Under the pieces are notes generated by a model. It saw only the letters and a list, made by a program, of their open reading frames with translations, was not told the origin of the DNA and ran no database searches. The translations under genes and the position numbers were made by a program. 64,000 nucleotides of DNA from Haloplanus sp. CK5-1 (GTDB lineage: Archaea; Halobacteriota; Halobacteria; Halobacteriales; Haloferacaceae): positions 1,488,001-1,552,000 of the forward strand of contig NZ_CP147505.1 in NCBI RefSeq assembly GCF_037201915.1, read 5' to 3'. Within the stretch, counting starts at the first letter, position 1. Every line of letters begins with the position of its first letter. This document shows, one piece after another, positions 1 to 9,759 of this stretch.

Positions 1-1929
1 ACAGGTCGCACACGCTTCGAGATGATCCGTACAGAACGGGTCGTCACACAGGTCACAGCGGTCGGTGTGAGTCGGGCAAACGAGGCCGTCACACTTCATA
101 CAGACCGCCGAGTCGGTGGTACAGACGATCTCGTCACAGATTCGACACTCACCACGGTCGGTCTCACAAATTTCCTGACCGCAGGTTCCACACGCCGCCA
201 AGTGTTGGGTCCCGAAGGAATCCGCACAGATCTCACACTCGTTGCTGTGCGTGTCACACAGCGCCTCACTGCAACCTGCGCAGTCGACAGCGTGGTCGGT
301 ACAGATCGTGTCCCCGCAGGTGCCACAGGTCGTGGAGTCCGTTGCACAGACGCTGCGGTCACAGGTGGCACACGTGGAGAGGTGGGCGCTCCCGAAGTGG
401 TTCATGCAAATTTCGCATTGCTCGACTGCTTCGGCACAATGATGCCCGCCACACCCGTCACAGGCGACGGCGTCGTCGTGACAGCGAGTATCACCGCACG
501 TCTCACAGGTCACTCGGTCGTCGGGACACAGTTCGACGTCACAGGCGGTACAGGACCGGAGATGGGTCTCACAGATCGTGTCCGTACACTCGTCACAGGT
601 GTCGGAGTGAGCGTCGCAGTGGAGGTCCCCGTCGACACGGCACCGGTGGAGGTGCGAGTCACCGTGGAACGTCCCACAACTGGCACACGCCTCACCGCAG
701 GCCAAACACGTCGCCTGCTCAGTCTTCGCACACGTTTCGGTGTGGCTCGTACACACCGCTCGGCCACACTCGTCGCAGACCGAGCCACATCGGTGACATT
801 CGACGCGACCGCACAACTCGCAGGCTGCGACCGGTGTCTCACAGTTCGGACAGCCGGTTTCACCGCACTCCGTACAGACGTTCAGACAGCCAGCACAGAC
901 GACGCTCCCACATGTGCACACTTGGGGCCGGGTCGTTCGATCGAACGAGGTCTCACACGTCGCACACCCGAATTCGATCGTTTCCCCCGTTGCAGGTGCA
1001 TATCGAGCCGACGCGGTCCCGGAGCGTTCACCGTCGCCGATCGAGAGTCTGAGGGTGCCGACATCGTGGGAGAGGAGCGTCATCCCGACGAGGGAGATGT
1101 TCACGGTGACGTCGTGTCGGTCGACCATGTCCTCGATCTCGTCCCGCTCGCGTTTGTCGAACGATTTCCGTCGTTGACGGAGCGCGGCACCGTGGAGTTC
1201 CTCACCGAGTTCGTCCCGCCGTTGGTCGTACAGCTCACTGATTTCCTCGGCCCGAGTTGCTGCGGCCTCGGTCGCTTCGTTTAGTAATTCGGCTGCATCG
1301 GCTTCGATACGCCGTTCGATTTCCTCGATGGCCGTGGCGTATCGCTGTTCAATCGTCTCAGCTGCTGGGTCGATGTCGGCCGGTTCGTGGGATCGGCTGA
1401 GCGAACTGGCGTGTGCCAGTAACCGGTCGGTGAGGGCTGGTTGGGGACTGCCGTTTGCAAGGTCGAGCGTGACGGTTTCGAACCGTTCTCGGTGAAACGA
1501 CGAGACACTCTCCATCTCGATCAAAAAATGGAACGCGACGGCGTCAGCGGTCTGTTCGGGGTCGAACTCCTCGATCGTTACTGTCGTTTCGGAGACGTCG
1601 AGCACGTCGGGCAGCGTAACCTGCATATCCGCCGCTGTGAGGTACAGTTTCCCGATCGAGATATCCTCTTTCACCAGTTCGAGTAACTGGTTGAACGCGA
1701 GGGAGCCGGGTTGAACGAGCAGTTCGTCACGACCCGGTTGCTGATCTTTCGGATCGAACACGACGGCGACGTCACGGGACTCGGCGAGATTCCGGAGCGG
1801 TTCCGGGAGTGTGACGTGCCACGAATCCGCGTCGCGTCTGTTGACGTCGCCGCCGTACGCTTCGATCGTCGTCGCAGTGAATCGACGGACCTCCAACCGA
1901 TTGAGCGTCCCGACGTCGTCGACGCTCAT
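1..1929 (-). CDS. Cysteine-array protein next to SNF2 helicase (C-terminus outside window)
   Basis: The reverse strand is open for 643 codons from an ATG at 1929 to the window edge, so the C-terminus is missing. Residues 1 to about 320 have no cysteine clusters and include a charged, probably coiled-coil stretch around 195-260. From about residue 320 the protein is an unbroken array of short zinc-finger-like units, mostly CxxC followed by C-x2-H/D and another CxxC (for example CDECGRAVCTSH, CDLCDDPFCTDH). The start overlaps the stop of the SNF2 helicase by four bases (ATGA), so the two are translationally coupled. I infer a zinc-binding scaffold or nucleic-acid/protein-binding partner of the helicase. 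I recognise no named family. Confidence 0.85.
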   Translation of the reverse strand, partial: MSVDDVGTLNRLEVRRFTATTIEAYGGDVNRRDADSWHVTLPEPLRNLAESRDVAVVFDPKDQQPGRDELLVQPGSLAFNQLLELVKEDISIGKLYLTAADMQVTLPDVLDVSETTVTIEEFDPEQTADAVAFHFLIEMESVSSFHRERFETVTLDLANGSPQPALTDRLLAHASSLSRSHEPADIDPAAETIEQRYATAIEEIERRIEADAAELLNEATEAAATRAEEISELYDQRRDELGEELHGAALRQRRKSFDKRERDEIEDMVDRHDVTVNISLVGMTLLSHDVGTLRLSIGDGERSGTASARYAPATGETIEFGCATCETSFDRTTRPQVCTCGSVVCAGCLNVCTECGETGCPNCETPVAACELCGRVECHRCGSVCDECGRAVCTSHTETCAKTEQATCLACGEACASCGTFHGDSHLHRCRVDGDLHCDAHSDTCDECTDTICETHLRSCTACDVELCPDDRVTCETCGDTRCHDDAVACDGCGGHHCAEAVEQCEICMNHFGSAHLSTCATCDRSVCATDSTTCGTCGDTICTDHAVDCAGCSEALCDTHSNECEICADSFGTQHLAACGTCGQEICETDRGECRICDEIVCTTDSAVCMKCDGLVCPTHTDRCDLCDDPFCTDHLEACATC

Positions 1930-3255
1930 GCGCTCTCACCGAACTCGAAGCTGTCGAACACACCGCGGTTAAACTCGTCCATTTTCTCCGCGGCTTCGGT
2001 GTTTTCTTCGAGGTCAACCGCCATATCCTCGAAGTTGTTTTCGAGCTCGACTTTGGAATCGGCGTGGCGTAACTGCTCGAAGACTTCGCGTTCGAAGTCC
2101 GAGCCGGATTTCTCCATGCGTGAGAGGATGTCCCGGAGCCCACCGATCGATTGATTGAACAGATCGATCTTCCCGAATAGTTTGTTCAGGACGTGTTCCT
2201 CGATCGTGCCCTCCAACGCCATGTTGAACACGTGGACCTCACGCTCCTGCCCGATGCGGTCGACTCGCCCGATTCGCTGTTCGACCTTCATCGGGTTCCA
2301 CGGTAGGTCGTAGTTCACGAGGACGTTACAGAACTGCATGTTCCGTCCCTCACTGATCGAATCAGTGGCGACCATGATGCCGCCCTCGTCTTTGAACTGT
2401 GCGACTTTCCGCTCCTTTCCCTTGCTGGAAAGGTCCCCGTTGACGATGTGGACCGGCAGATCCAGCCCACGAATACTGTCGGCGATCGCGTCTTGGGTCG
2501 GACGGAACTGTGTGAACACGACCGCTCTGGTCGTTCCGATCTGGTCCTGAATCGTTTCGATGATGTGGCGCAGTCGTTCCTGCTTCGTCGTCCGATCGAT
2601 GTCGTCGACGATCGACTGGATGTCCCGCAACGCGTTCCGTTCGCTTCGCGAGAGAACCTTATCGTTGTCAGCCAGCCACCGGTCGATCGTCTTATCGACC
2701 GCGTACGGGCTCGAAACGACCTCTTTCTGCAACGTGAACAGGACGAGGTGCCGGGCGTCGTCGCTGGAGTAGTTCGACCGGACGTAGTCCGTAACGGCGT
2801 CGTACAACTCGGTTTCCGTCGTCGACGGTTCGAAGACGCTCGTGTGGACGTTCCGGTTCGTGAAGTCGATTTTCGTCTCTTCACGCCGGTTCCGAATCAT
2901 CACGCGATTGAGCTTCTCCTGTAGTTCTTCGCTCCGTTTGATCTGGGCGTCGTCGCTGTCGACGACGTACCGCTTATCGAACTGTTGCTTGGTGCCGAGC
3001 ATCCCGGGTCGGATGAGATCAATGATGTTGTAGAGGTCCGAGATGTCGTTTTGAATCGGTGTCGCAGTCGCGAAAAATGCCTCCCCGTAACTGAGTTCGT
3101 CGATCAGTTCGTACCGCATCGTGTCGGCGTTGCGGACGTAGTGTGCTTCGTCGAGGACGACGACGTCCCACCGCCGTGAGAGAACGTCGTCCCTGTTCGT
3201 CTTCGACTTGGCAGTGTCGACGCTCGCGATGATCTTGTCGTGCGCATCGAACCCG

Positions 3256-4700
3256 CATCTGTTCTAGTTTAGTGGCGGTCAAAGCCGAACTCACCTCGTT
3301 CAACCTGCTCACGTAACCGATCTCTGTGTGGATTTGGATTTCGTGCCACCCATAACAACAGCTCGTCCAGATCTGGCAGTTCGTAGCCCAACTCGACCAT
3401 GAGGTACAGCTGGATCAGATGAGCGTGGCGTTCGACGGCTAGCGAACAGCGACGGCGGGGGAGCCGCGACGCCGACGAGTCGGCGTCTTCGGCGGCTTCG
3501 GCCTCTCGTTGTCTTGCCTCAAGCGACCGTAACTCATCCACGATTACACGACTCATCAGCAGCGAAATTGCCGCCATGATGATCAGCGCCTCGATGATGT
3601 AGGCGTCGGTCGTGTTGATCTCATCCAAGCCGAACCGCGACTTCAGCTCCTTGAACAGCAGTTCGACCTCCCAGCGCGCCCGATAGAGCTGCGCAATATC
3701 GGGCGCGCTATAGTCGTCTTTGCCGAGATTCGTCAGGTAGAGGTGGTACTCTTCGGTCTCCTCGTTGCGCAGGCCGACCAGTCGAAACGTCCGGGTCGCG
3801 CTGGCGCCCGACCCTCCCTTGCGCTCGAATGAGAGCGTGATGCGGACGTCGATCTCCTGTCGCTGCAGGTCGTCGAGGACGGCCTGCAGCGACTCCCCTT
3901 CGAGTGGGATACTGTTGCCCCGCCACGTCCGCAGTTCTTCGACGATCTCGAAGTTCGCGTTTTCCTTGACGCGGGAGACGAACCAGCCGCCGTTCTGGTC
4001 GATGCGGTCGAACAGCCAGAAGTCGTAGAAGCCCAAATCGAGCAGTATGAGGGCGTCAGCTACCCACTCTCCGGTGGGTAGCTGACTCCGGTCGTGAGTA
4101 GTTCCGTCGGTTGTACGGAACCGGGTTGGAAGGCCGGTGGAGAGTGACTCTGTGAGGTGGAGCTTCAGTTCAGCCTGGTCTTCGCCAGTTGCTGCGTAGA
4201 TATCAGCGGCGTCCTGGTACAGCGAAACGATAGTTGCGTCGGCAATGAGGACGTCTCGAAAGCGTTCGAGACGTCCGTTCAACTCGGCTCGTCCGGTATC
4301 GAGATTTTCGATGGCGTCATCGAGAATCTCTCGAAGGAGTGCAACGAAACCCGGTTCGAACCAGTCGTGGAACGCCGCGTAAGAGAGTTCCTCGCAGTCA
4401 GCCATCTCGACGTAGCGTTCGAGAAATGCCTGGAGAGAGCGGTCTGATCCAGCGGCGAAACCGAACGAGAGCGTGTAGAATAGCGCAACGATGTCGAACT
4501 TCCGCTCTCGTTCGACAAGTGATGTTGCGCGAGCGCGCTCGCGCAACTCGTCGGAGGGAAACGCTCTTTGAATCCGGTCAACAATCACCGAATCCGGTGG
4601 GGTATAGGTCACACTTCCCACCGGATTCCTCAACCGGGTAGTTGCAACGATATCCAATCAACAGACGGCGGTTGGATTCTTCGCTAAACTAGAACGCATG
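3256..4700 (-). mobile_element. ISH8-like insertion sequence (IS4 family)
   Basis: The element is 1,445 bp, with imperfect terminal inverted repeats (CATCTGTTCTAGTTTAG on the left; the right end read inverted differs at two positions). It is flanked by a perfect 10-bp target duplication ATCGAACCCG at 3246-3255 and 4701-4710. The 10-bp duplication and the single transposase gene fit the ISH8 group. The clean duplication says this was a recent simple insertion into the SNF2 gene. Confidence 0.92.
3269..4657 (-). CDS. IS4-family (ISH8-like) DDE transposase
   Basis: A 462-residue transposase that fills its insertion sequence. The DDE catalytic core is visible: first Asp in LIADATIVSLY, second Asp in LILLDLGFYDF, and the family signature Y-(2)-R-(3)-E-(6)-K in YRARWEVELLFKELK. 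Length and signature match the ISH8 group. The protein appears intact, so the element may still move. Confidence 0.93.
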   Translation of the reverse strand: MDIVATTRLRNPVGSVTYTPPDSVIVDRIQRAFPSDELRERARATSLVERERKFDIVALFYTLSFGFAAGSDRSLQAFLERYVEMADCEELSYAAFHDWFEPGFVALLREILDDAIENLDTGRAELNGRLERFRDVLIADATIVSLYQDAADIYAATGEDQAELKLHLTESLSTGLPTRFRTTDGTTHDRSQLPTGEWVADALILLDLGFYDFWLFDRIDQNGGWFVSRVKENANFEIVEELRTWRGNSIPLEGESLQAVLDDLQRQEIDVRITLSFERKGGSGASATRTFRLVGLRNEETEEYHLYLTNLGKDDYSAPDIAQLYRARWEVELLFKELKSRFGLDEINTTDAYIIEALIIMAAISLLMSRVIVDELRSLEARQREAEAAEDADSSASRLPRRRCSLAVERHAHLIQLYLMVELGYELPDLDELLLWVARNPNPHRDRLREQVERGEFGFDRH

Positions 4701-5345
4701 ATCGAACCCGTAAAAATCCTCGTCGTAGTTACAAACGAAATCCAGTCCGAATTTCTCTTTCAGTTCCTTCTGCCATTGTGGGGCTAGCTGTGCAGGGGTC
4801 AGGATGAGGAAACTGTCTCGGGTGTCGCGGAAATCCATCTCCTTGAGGACCATCCCAACCTCGATGGTCTTCCCGAGTCCGACTTCGTCGGCGAACAAGG
4901 CCCCGCCGCTCATCTTGAACAGTGCGCGGTGGGCGGCCTGCAGTTGGTGGTCCAGCAGTTTGATCTGGTCTTTGATCTCCTCAACAGAGAGTAACTCCTG
5001 TTGCCCTTGCGCGATTTCGAACTCACGTGCGTGGACGTTGAGGAGATGCCCCGTCACGTTTGCAGTGTCGGTAGAAAGTGCGTCTACAGCGACCGACGGA
5101 TCGTCGACGGAATACGATAGCTCCGGAGCGATTCCGGAGTCCGACACCTCTTGAGACATCGATACTCTTCAATCTGGTACGAAGATAATAAACATCCCGT
5201 TGCCATTCCATGACCTGATAATCGAACCAATAATAATTTGACATGTGCTCGAGTACGTGGTCACTCCTCAAGCCCGTCGCCAGACATATATCTCTCGCTC
5301 TGAATCCATCATAAAACGGTCCCCTCTGACCGCCACCAGTTACCG

Positions 5346-6230
5346 ATGACAATAAATTACGATCCCGGAGAGAAGTGGACCGAGCATTATCGTGGCTATC
5401 GACTCCGGACGAACCCGGACGGTGATGTCTGGTGGCAGGCATACCAGGGAACCGACCGATTGTACTTGGAGCCGACCCCCGAAGGGCTCGTTGAGTCACT
5501 ACTCGAACTCAAACGCCTTGGCGGCCGGATCCGGATAACCGAAGGTAATGACGTACTCACACGGGCCGAAGAGGACGACGGATACGAAACGTATTGGATC
5601 GGGACGTTCGACCTCGACGGGGAGTTGGTCCCGCCGGAGGACCCGGAGTTCAGTGTTCCGGTACAGCCTGATGGGTTGGCTCCCGGTGACTTCTGGCCGA
5701 GCGTATACGACGGTGCAAAATACTCGTTCGGCCCCGGTGTCGAACGAATCTGGTGGGATAACCCACAGACCCACAAGCGACATCCAGTCCGGAAATCGCT
5801 CTCGGGGGACTTGGTGACGACGCTGTCGCGGTACAAGCCACAGGGTGGGTCCTTGCGAGTCACACCGTGGAACGACGTCCTGACACTCGTGGACCTAGAC
5901 AAACTCCCGTCAGAAACCAGGACCGAATTCGAGTCACTCCCGCGGGTGGTGAAGAACCTCATCGCGCTTCGGCGCGACCGTGGCGGCGTCCAGAAGCTTC
6001 CGATTTACGCCGGGAAAGCTGAGACCACGCCGTTCGCTGTCGACGATCCGCCATCGCTGACCGATCCATTCGACGACGGGAGCGGCGGGGTCGATAGCTG
6101 GCTCGACTCGCTCGGTGACACGTCGCAGACGGATGTCGAGAACCACACTGTTGGTGGCTCGGATGCTGACGCAGACCCAGCAGATGAGTACGACACCGAT
6201 ATTCCAGACGATGATCCCTCCGAGTGGTGA
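5346..6230 (+). CDS. Unknown protein with an internal duplication, paired with SF2 helicase
   Basis: A 294-residue acidic soluble protein that I do not recognise. The N-terminal two thirds hold two related segments, each ending in a GG-(R/S)-(I/L)-R-(I/V)-T-x2-NDVLT motif (about residues 15-75 and 135-180). Both contain WW or similar aromatic pairs shortly before. The C-terminal 80 residues are Asp/Gly-rich and look disordered. The stop overlaps or abuts the start of the 963-residue helicase, so it is the first gene of that operon and probably its partner. The 186-bp gap to the divergent SNF2 gene probably holds both promoters. Confidence 0.75.
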   Translation: MTINYDPGEKWTEHYRGYRLRTNPDGDVWWQAYQGTDRLYLEPTPEGLVESLLELKRLGGRIRITEGNDVLTRAEEDDGYETYWIGTFDLDGELVPPEDPEFSVPVQPDGLAPGDFWPSVYDGAKYSFGPGVERIWWDNPQTHKRHPVRKSLSGDLVTTLSRYKPQGGSLRVTPWNDVLTLVDLDKLPSETRTEFESLPRVVKNLIALRRDRGGVQKLPIYAGKAETTPFAVDDPPSLTDPFDDGSGGVDSWLDSLGDTSQTDVENHTVGGSDADADPADEYDTDIPDDDPSEW

Positions 6231-6232
6231 GT

Positions 6233-9115
6233 ATGGGGCGACGTTTTCCACCACCGCTGTTCGGTGTCGAAGAACCCGAAGCCAGAGCACGGTGCTTCGT
6301 CAACATTGCTATCGCCGCGACTGAACCTCTGGAGAAAGCGGAAGTCGTTCGTCGTGCTCGCTCACAATTACTGAAACCAGATGGAGAGCGATACTCAGAG
6401 CAGTATCTTCGCCGTATCGTCTCGACGTACATCCAACTAGGAGTCCTCCGACAAACGAAGGAGGGAGTCACGGTGTACGAGTTCGCCCACGACTGGCGAT
6501 CGGGGGAGTTGGGGTTCGAGACGTTCCTCTGGTACGGCGTCAAGCAATCGTGGGCGCTCGAAGGCTCCTTCCCCGAAGGTATCGAGGGGTTGTACAGCAT
6601 TCACCACGTCGTCAAACAGGCTGGTGAGCCGGTACAGCGAGGGACGATCCGGACGCGTCTCGGTGAACAGTACGGGTACGAGTTCAACGAGGAGGGCATC
6701 CGCGGGTATCCGCTGCTGTTAGAGAGTATGGGGGCATTGCACGACGGTGAGAACGGGTACGAAACGACGACTCCCGAGACGTTCAGTGAGCGGTTCCGAA
6801 ACGCTGATATTCTGTGGCAGTTCGAGCAGTGGCTCAAGCGGGAAGGCCCGAACACAACCCCACCCTCAGAGCGAGTGAAACGTGACCTCGCGAAGTACTA
6901 TATGTACCGTGAATCCGGTGGGCACGGCCAACACCGGCAACTTCTCGATACAGCTAGGCGAGAGTACCTCGACGAGGCGGTGCTGACGGATACGTCGGAA
7001 CCGAGGCTCAGACGATCGGCGACGTACGTCGAACAACGGCGGCATCGACGAAACCTCCGAGACACGATCTGTACGGAATTCGAGTCGTTCTCCCCACAAG
7101 ATCTCGCCGGTCTATCGACGGCGATACTCGAACAGATCGCCGAGGCCGACACCGAGGCCGCAGCGATTCGAGCGAAAACAAGCGCCGGGAGCGGGTTCTC
7201 ACGGGCCACGCTTGAAGCGATGGTGCCAGATCGACCGGCCTACACGTTCCCCGAAGGGTTCGACCTGTACGACTGGCAGACGGAAGCCGCGACGCGGTGG
7301 TTCTCCGACGAGACGACTGGCCCCGAACGCGGTATCGCACAGGTGGTGACCGGTGCCGGGAAAACCGTGATGGCACTCGAAGTCGTGCGTCAGTGGCTCG
7401 CCGATCACCCGGATGGAGTGGTGACGGTCGTGGTCCCGACGAAGGTACTCATGCACCAGTGGCTCGAAGAACTCGTCGAAACACTCGGTGTCCCCGCCGG
7501 CGACATCGGCTGGCTCGGCGATGGACACAAAGACGGATTCGAGGACGGATATCGGGTACTCGTTTCGATCGTCAATTCTGCGGTCAAAGACGGGTCGCTG
7601 TCACAGACGGTACGAAACGCCGACGTCACCGACCATCTGCTCATCGCCGACGAATGTCACCGCTATACTGGCGACACCTTCTCCAACGTGTTCGACTGTC
7701 ACAGAACAGCTAGCTTAGGACTCTCTGCGACCCCACTGTCCGACCCGACCGCTGATGAACGGAGCCCTGAAGACGAACTGTTGGTTGCGAACCTCGGCGA
7801 GATCTACTACGACCTATCGTACGACGAAGGCCAACGCCGTGGTCTCATTCCCGACTTCCGAATCAATTACGTCGGGTTCGAACTCACTGACGACGAGCGG
7901 ATGGCGTACCAGCGGTTAACCGATGCCGTGGTTGACGCCGTCACCGATATCGAGCAGCAATACCAGAACCGGTTATACGAGCTCAGTGGGAGCTTCTCAC
8001 GGAAACTACAGATCATTCGGAACGATGCCGACAGAGCAACCCCAGCGATTTCGGATTATTTCAAATACACACAGGAGCGACGGGAACTGGTGGCTGACGC
8101 GGTCGCTCGGCAAGCCGTAACGCTAGACCTGTTGGAAGATAGTGTGGACAACGAGCAGAAAGCGATCGTGTTCCAGGAGCGAATCGAGCAGTTGGAGCGG
8201 ATGGTCGCCCCGAAAGAGACACGCGGCCGTGACGCACGGACTGGCGAACTTTCGGAGACGGATGTCGACCGCGCGCAACTCTACGACCGCTACCCGGCAT
8301 TGAAACGAATCGACGAGAAACTAGAAGAGTTGTTCTTTACGGCGAGTTACCGCCCCGTCATGTATCATTCCGGACACCGAAACACGGTGTGGAACGACTT
8401 TGCCATCGAATGGTTCAGCGACGACGGGTTTGCAAACGTCATGCTGAGCGTCAAGGCGCTTATCGAAGGTGTCGACGTGCCGTCCGCTGATCTCGGCATC
8501 GTCCGTGTCTCTTCCGGGAGCGTCAGACAACGCATCCAAACGCTCGGCCGTATCCTTCGGACCGGCGAGGATCCAGACAAGCGAGCAGAGTTGTTTGTGC
8601 TCTACGCACGTGACACGGTTGATGCAAATATCTTCGAGCGATACGACTGGCGGAACGAACTTTCACAGGCTGAGGTCCGTCATCTCACGTGGGAAACCGA
8701 AGAGGATGCGATCACCGGTCATCTCAGATCTGCAACTGACGGCGAAATTCCTGATCCTCCGACGAGTCAAACCATCCCGGACCCTGCGGAGTTGGAACAG
8801 GGCGATCCGTACCCGGGGCCGAGCGACGGATTCGAGTTCAGTGTCGATGCTGAAGGCCGTCCGTTCACTAGTACACGAGACAGTCGAACGTTCATCGAGT
8901 CGGCGAGCTACCAAGACGCCGCCTCGTTCATCCAGGAGGCGAAAGGCGGTGGGAGCGTGACAGTCAACGAGGCAAACCATGCAGTGACCTATCTTGGCGA
9001 CTCGCTCGTCTTCGTCGGTGTTGTCGATGACCCCACAGAGATCGAATATGAACAAAATACCGCCGGTGGGTTAACCGACGACTCGGGGTTCTCTTTAGAT
9101 GACATGGATAGGTAG
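6233..9115 (+). CDS. Large XPB/UvsW-like superfamily-2 helicase
   Basis: About 960 residues. A 350-residue N-terminal region without clear motifs (possibly winged-helix and adaptor segments) precedes a DExH helicase core: YDWQTEAATRWF, Walker A VTGAGKT (about residue 371), DECH box (about 472), LSATP (about 497), then ALIEGVDVPSADLG and RQRIQTLGRILRTGED as motifs V and VI (about 765-780). The core order and DECH box resemble XPB/Rad25 and UvsW-type helicases. I chose ATG 6233; GTG codons at 6224 and 6227 overlap the previous stop and are possible. The pairing with an unknown small protein and a downstream nuclease is typical of defence loci, but no known system is matched exactly. Confidence 0.88.
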   Translation: MGRRFPPPLFGVEEPEARARCFVNIAIAATEPLEKAEVVRRARSQLLKPDGERYSEQYLRRIVSTYIQLGVLRQTKEGVTVYEFAHDWRSGELGFETFLWYGVKQSWALEGSFPEGIEGLYSIHHVVKQAGEPVQRGTIRTRLGEQYGYEFNEEGIRGYPLLLESMGALHDGENGYETTTPETFSERFRNADILWQFEQWLKREGPNTTPPSERVKRDLAKYYMYRESGGHGQHRQLLDTARREYLDEAVLTDTSEPRLRRSATYVEQRRHRRNLRDTICTEFESFSPQDLAGLSTAILEQIAEADTEAAAIRAKTSAGSGFSRATLEAMVPDRPAYTFPEGFDLYDWQTEAATRWFSDETTGPERGIAQVVTGAGKTVMALEVVRQWLADHPDGVVTVVVPTKVLMHQWLEELVETLGVPAGDIGWLGDGHKDGFEDGYRVLVSIVNSAVKDGSLSQTVRNADVTDHLLIADECHRYTGDTFSNVFDCHRTASLGLSATPLSDPTADERSPEDELLVANLGEIYYDLSYDEGQRRGLIPDFRINYVGFELTDDERMAYQRLTDAVVDAVTDIEQQYQNRLYELSGSFSRKLQIIRNDADRATPAISDYFKYTQERRELVADAVARQAVTLDLLEDSVDNEQKAIVFQERIEQLERMVAPKETRGRDARTGELSETDVDRAQLYDRYPALKRIDEKLEELFFTASYRPVMYHSGHRNTVWNDFAIEWFSDDGFANVMLSVKALIEGVDVPSADLGIVRVSSGSVRQRIQTLGRILRTGEDPDKRAELFVLYARDTVDANIFERYDWRNELSQAEVRHLTWETEEDAITGHLRSATDGEIPDPPTSQTIPDPAELEQGDPYPGPSDGFEFSVDAEGRPFTSTRDSRTFIESASYQDAASFIQEAKGGGSVTVNEANHAVTYLGDSLVFVGVVDDPTEIEYEQNTAGGLTDDSGFSLDDMDR

Positions 9116-9438
9116 ATCTTCACAGTTTACTGACGCCTGGGTGTACCGCTGCATCGATGCCACAGATATTCGACTTCTACAGTACAACCCGGACTGTGAG
9201 TTTGAGATGCCGTCCGGCTGGGGGTACTACATGTACGCAACTGCGGACGACGGCGAACGCGTTCACTGCCCACATCCCGGAGAGATGAGGCGCGCGAGAA
9301 GTGATCGGGGAAGATACTTCGCAAGAGGGAATAGACCGCCGTCTGGATGGTTGTCGCCGAGGACACTGGCGCGATAGCATAGCTGTCGAGCTGTCCCTGA
9401 TTAAATAGTCTAGCGCAGCAATCGGTACAAGAGAACCA
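9116..9438 (+). other. Intergenic stretch with a possible short gene remnant
   Basis: A reading frame from 9099 to 9377 starts inside the helicase end. It encodes a protein-like stretch (YRCIDATDIRLLQ, YYMYATADDGERVHCPHPGE) followed by low-quality residues. It may be a truncated hypothetical gene or chance. I see no RNA gene or mobile end here. Confidence 0.3.
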
Positions 9439-9708
9439 ATGAGAGTCACCGGGAACACGGTCTACGAACACGATTCACAGGGTGAAGTGCTCGTCATTGA
9501 TATCCACCACGTATTCGACGAATACGATCTTGAAACTGGAAGCGGCGAGCTTCACTCGCGCGTTGTTCGATACACCTCGAACTGGGATGGCTACGGCCCG
9601 ATGCCGGGAAGCATCCAAGTAACGCCAACGGACGACTTCCGAGAGCAGGTTGGTGACCAGCTCAGAACGTTCGAACCGCTTGAACCGCAGACTAAAACAG
9701 ACGAGTAG
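9439..9708 (+). CDS. Small hypothetical protein
   Basis: An 89-residue protein with predicted beta-strands (VLVIDIHHVF, SRVVRYTSNWDGYG) and no recognisable family. The ATG at 9439 follows an AT-rich stretch with a TATA-like element near 9405, so leaderless transcription is plausible. It lies between the helicase and the HNH nuclease genes, on the same strand, and may belong to the same locus. Confidence 0.6.
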   Translation: MRVTGNTVYEHDSQGEVLVIDIHHVFDEYDLETGSGELHSRVVRYTSNWDGYGPMPGSIQVTPTDDFREQVGDQLRTFEPLEPQTKTDE

Positions 9709-9759
9709 CGCGTACCACGCAGGTATTTTATTGACTAATCGACGTAATGCTGTGGTATC

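Larger units (their letters stand above)
1926..5159 (-). pseudogene. SNF2/RapA-like helicase gene interrupted by an ISH8-like element
   Basis: The N-terminal part lies at 4701-5159 and the C-terminal part at 1926-3245. Removing the insertion sequence and one copy of its 10-bp target duplication rejoins them in frame as a protein of about 592 residues. Motifs: DHQLQAAHRAL (Q-motif-like, residue 70), Walker A DEVGLGKT (91-98), DEAH (about 184), ATATPI (motif III), and a C-terminal lobe with EGRNMQFCN, NYDLPWNPMKVEQRIGRVDR (motifs V and VI). It is a superfamily-2 DNA translocase of the RapA type, also the type seen in DISARM DrmD. As it stands the gene is broken: the 5' fragment stops just inside the element. 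It precedes and overlaps the cysteine-array gene and is divergent from the second helicase operon. Confidence 0.9.

Noticed and set aside
22-1284. A 420-residue forward reading frame over the cysteine-array gene
   Set aside because: Thr/Val/Arg-rich shadow. The reverse strand has regular zinc motifs and couples to the helicase.
5346-9115. Classification as Hachiman (HamAB)
   Set aside because: The 294-residue partner has no HamA-like nuclease motifs and the helicase is of XPB/UvsW type.
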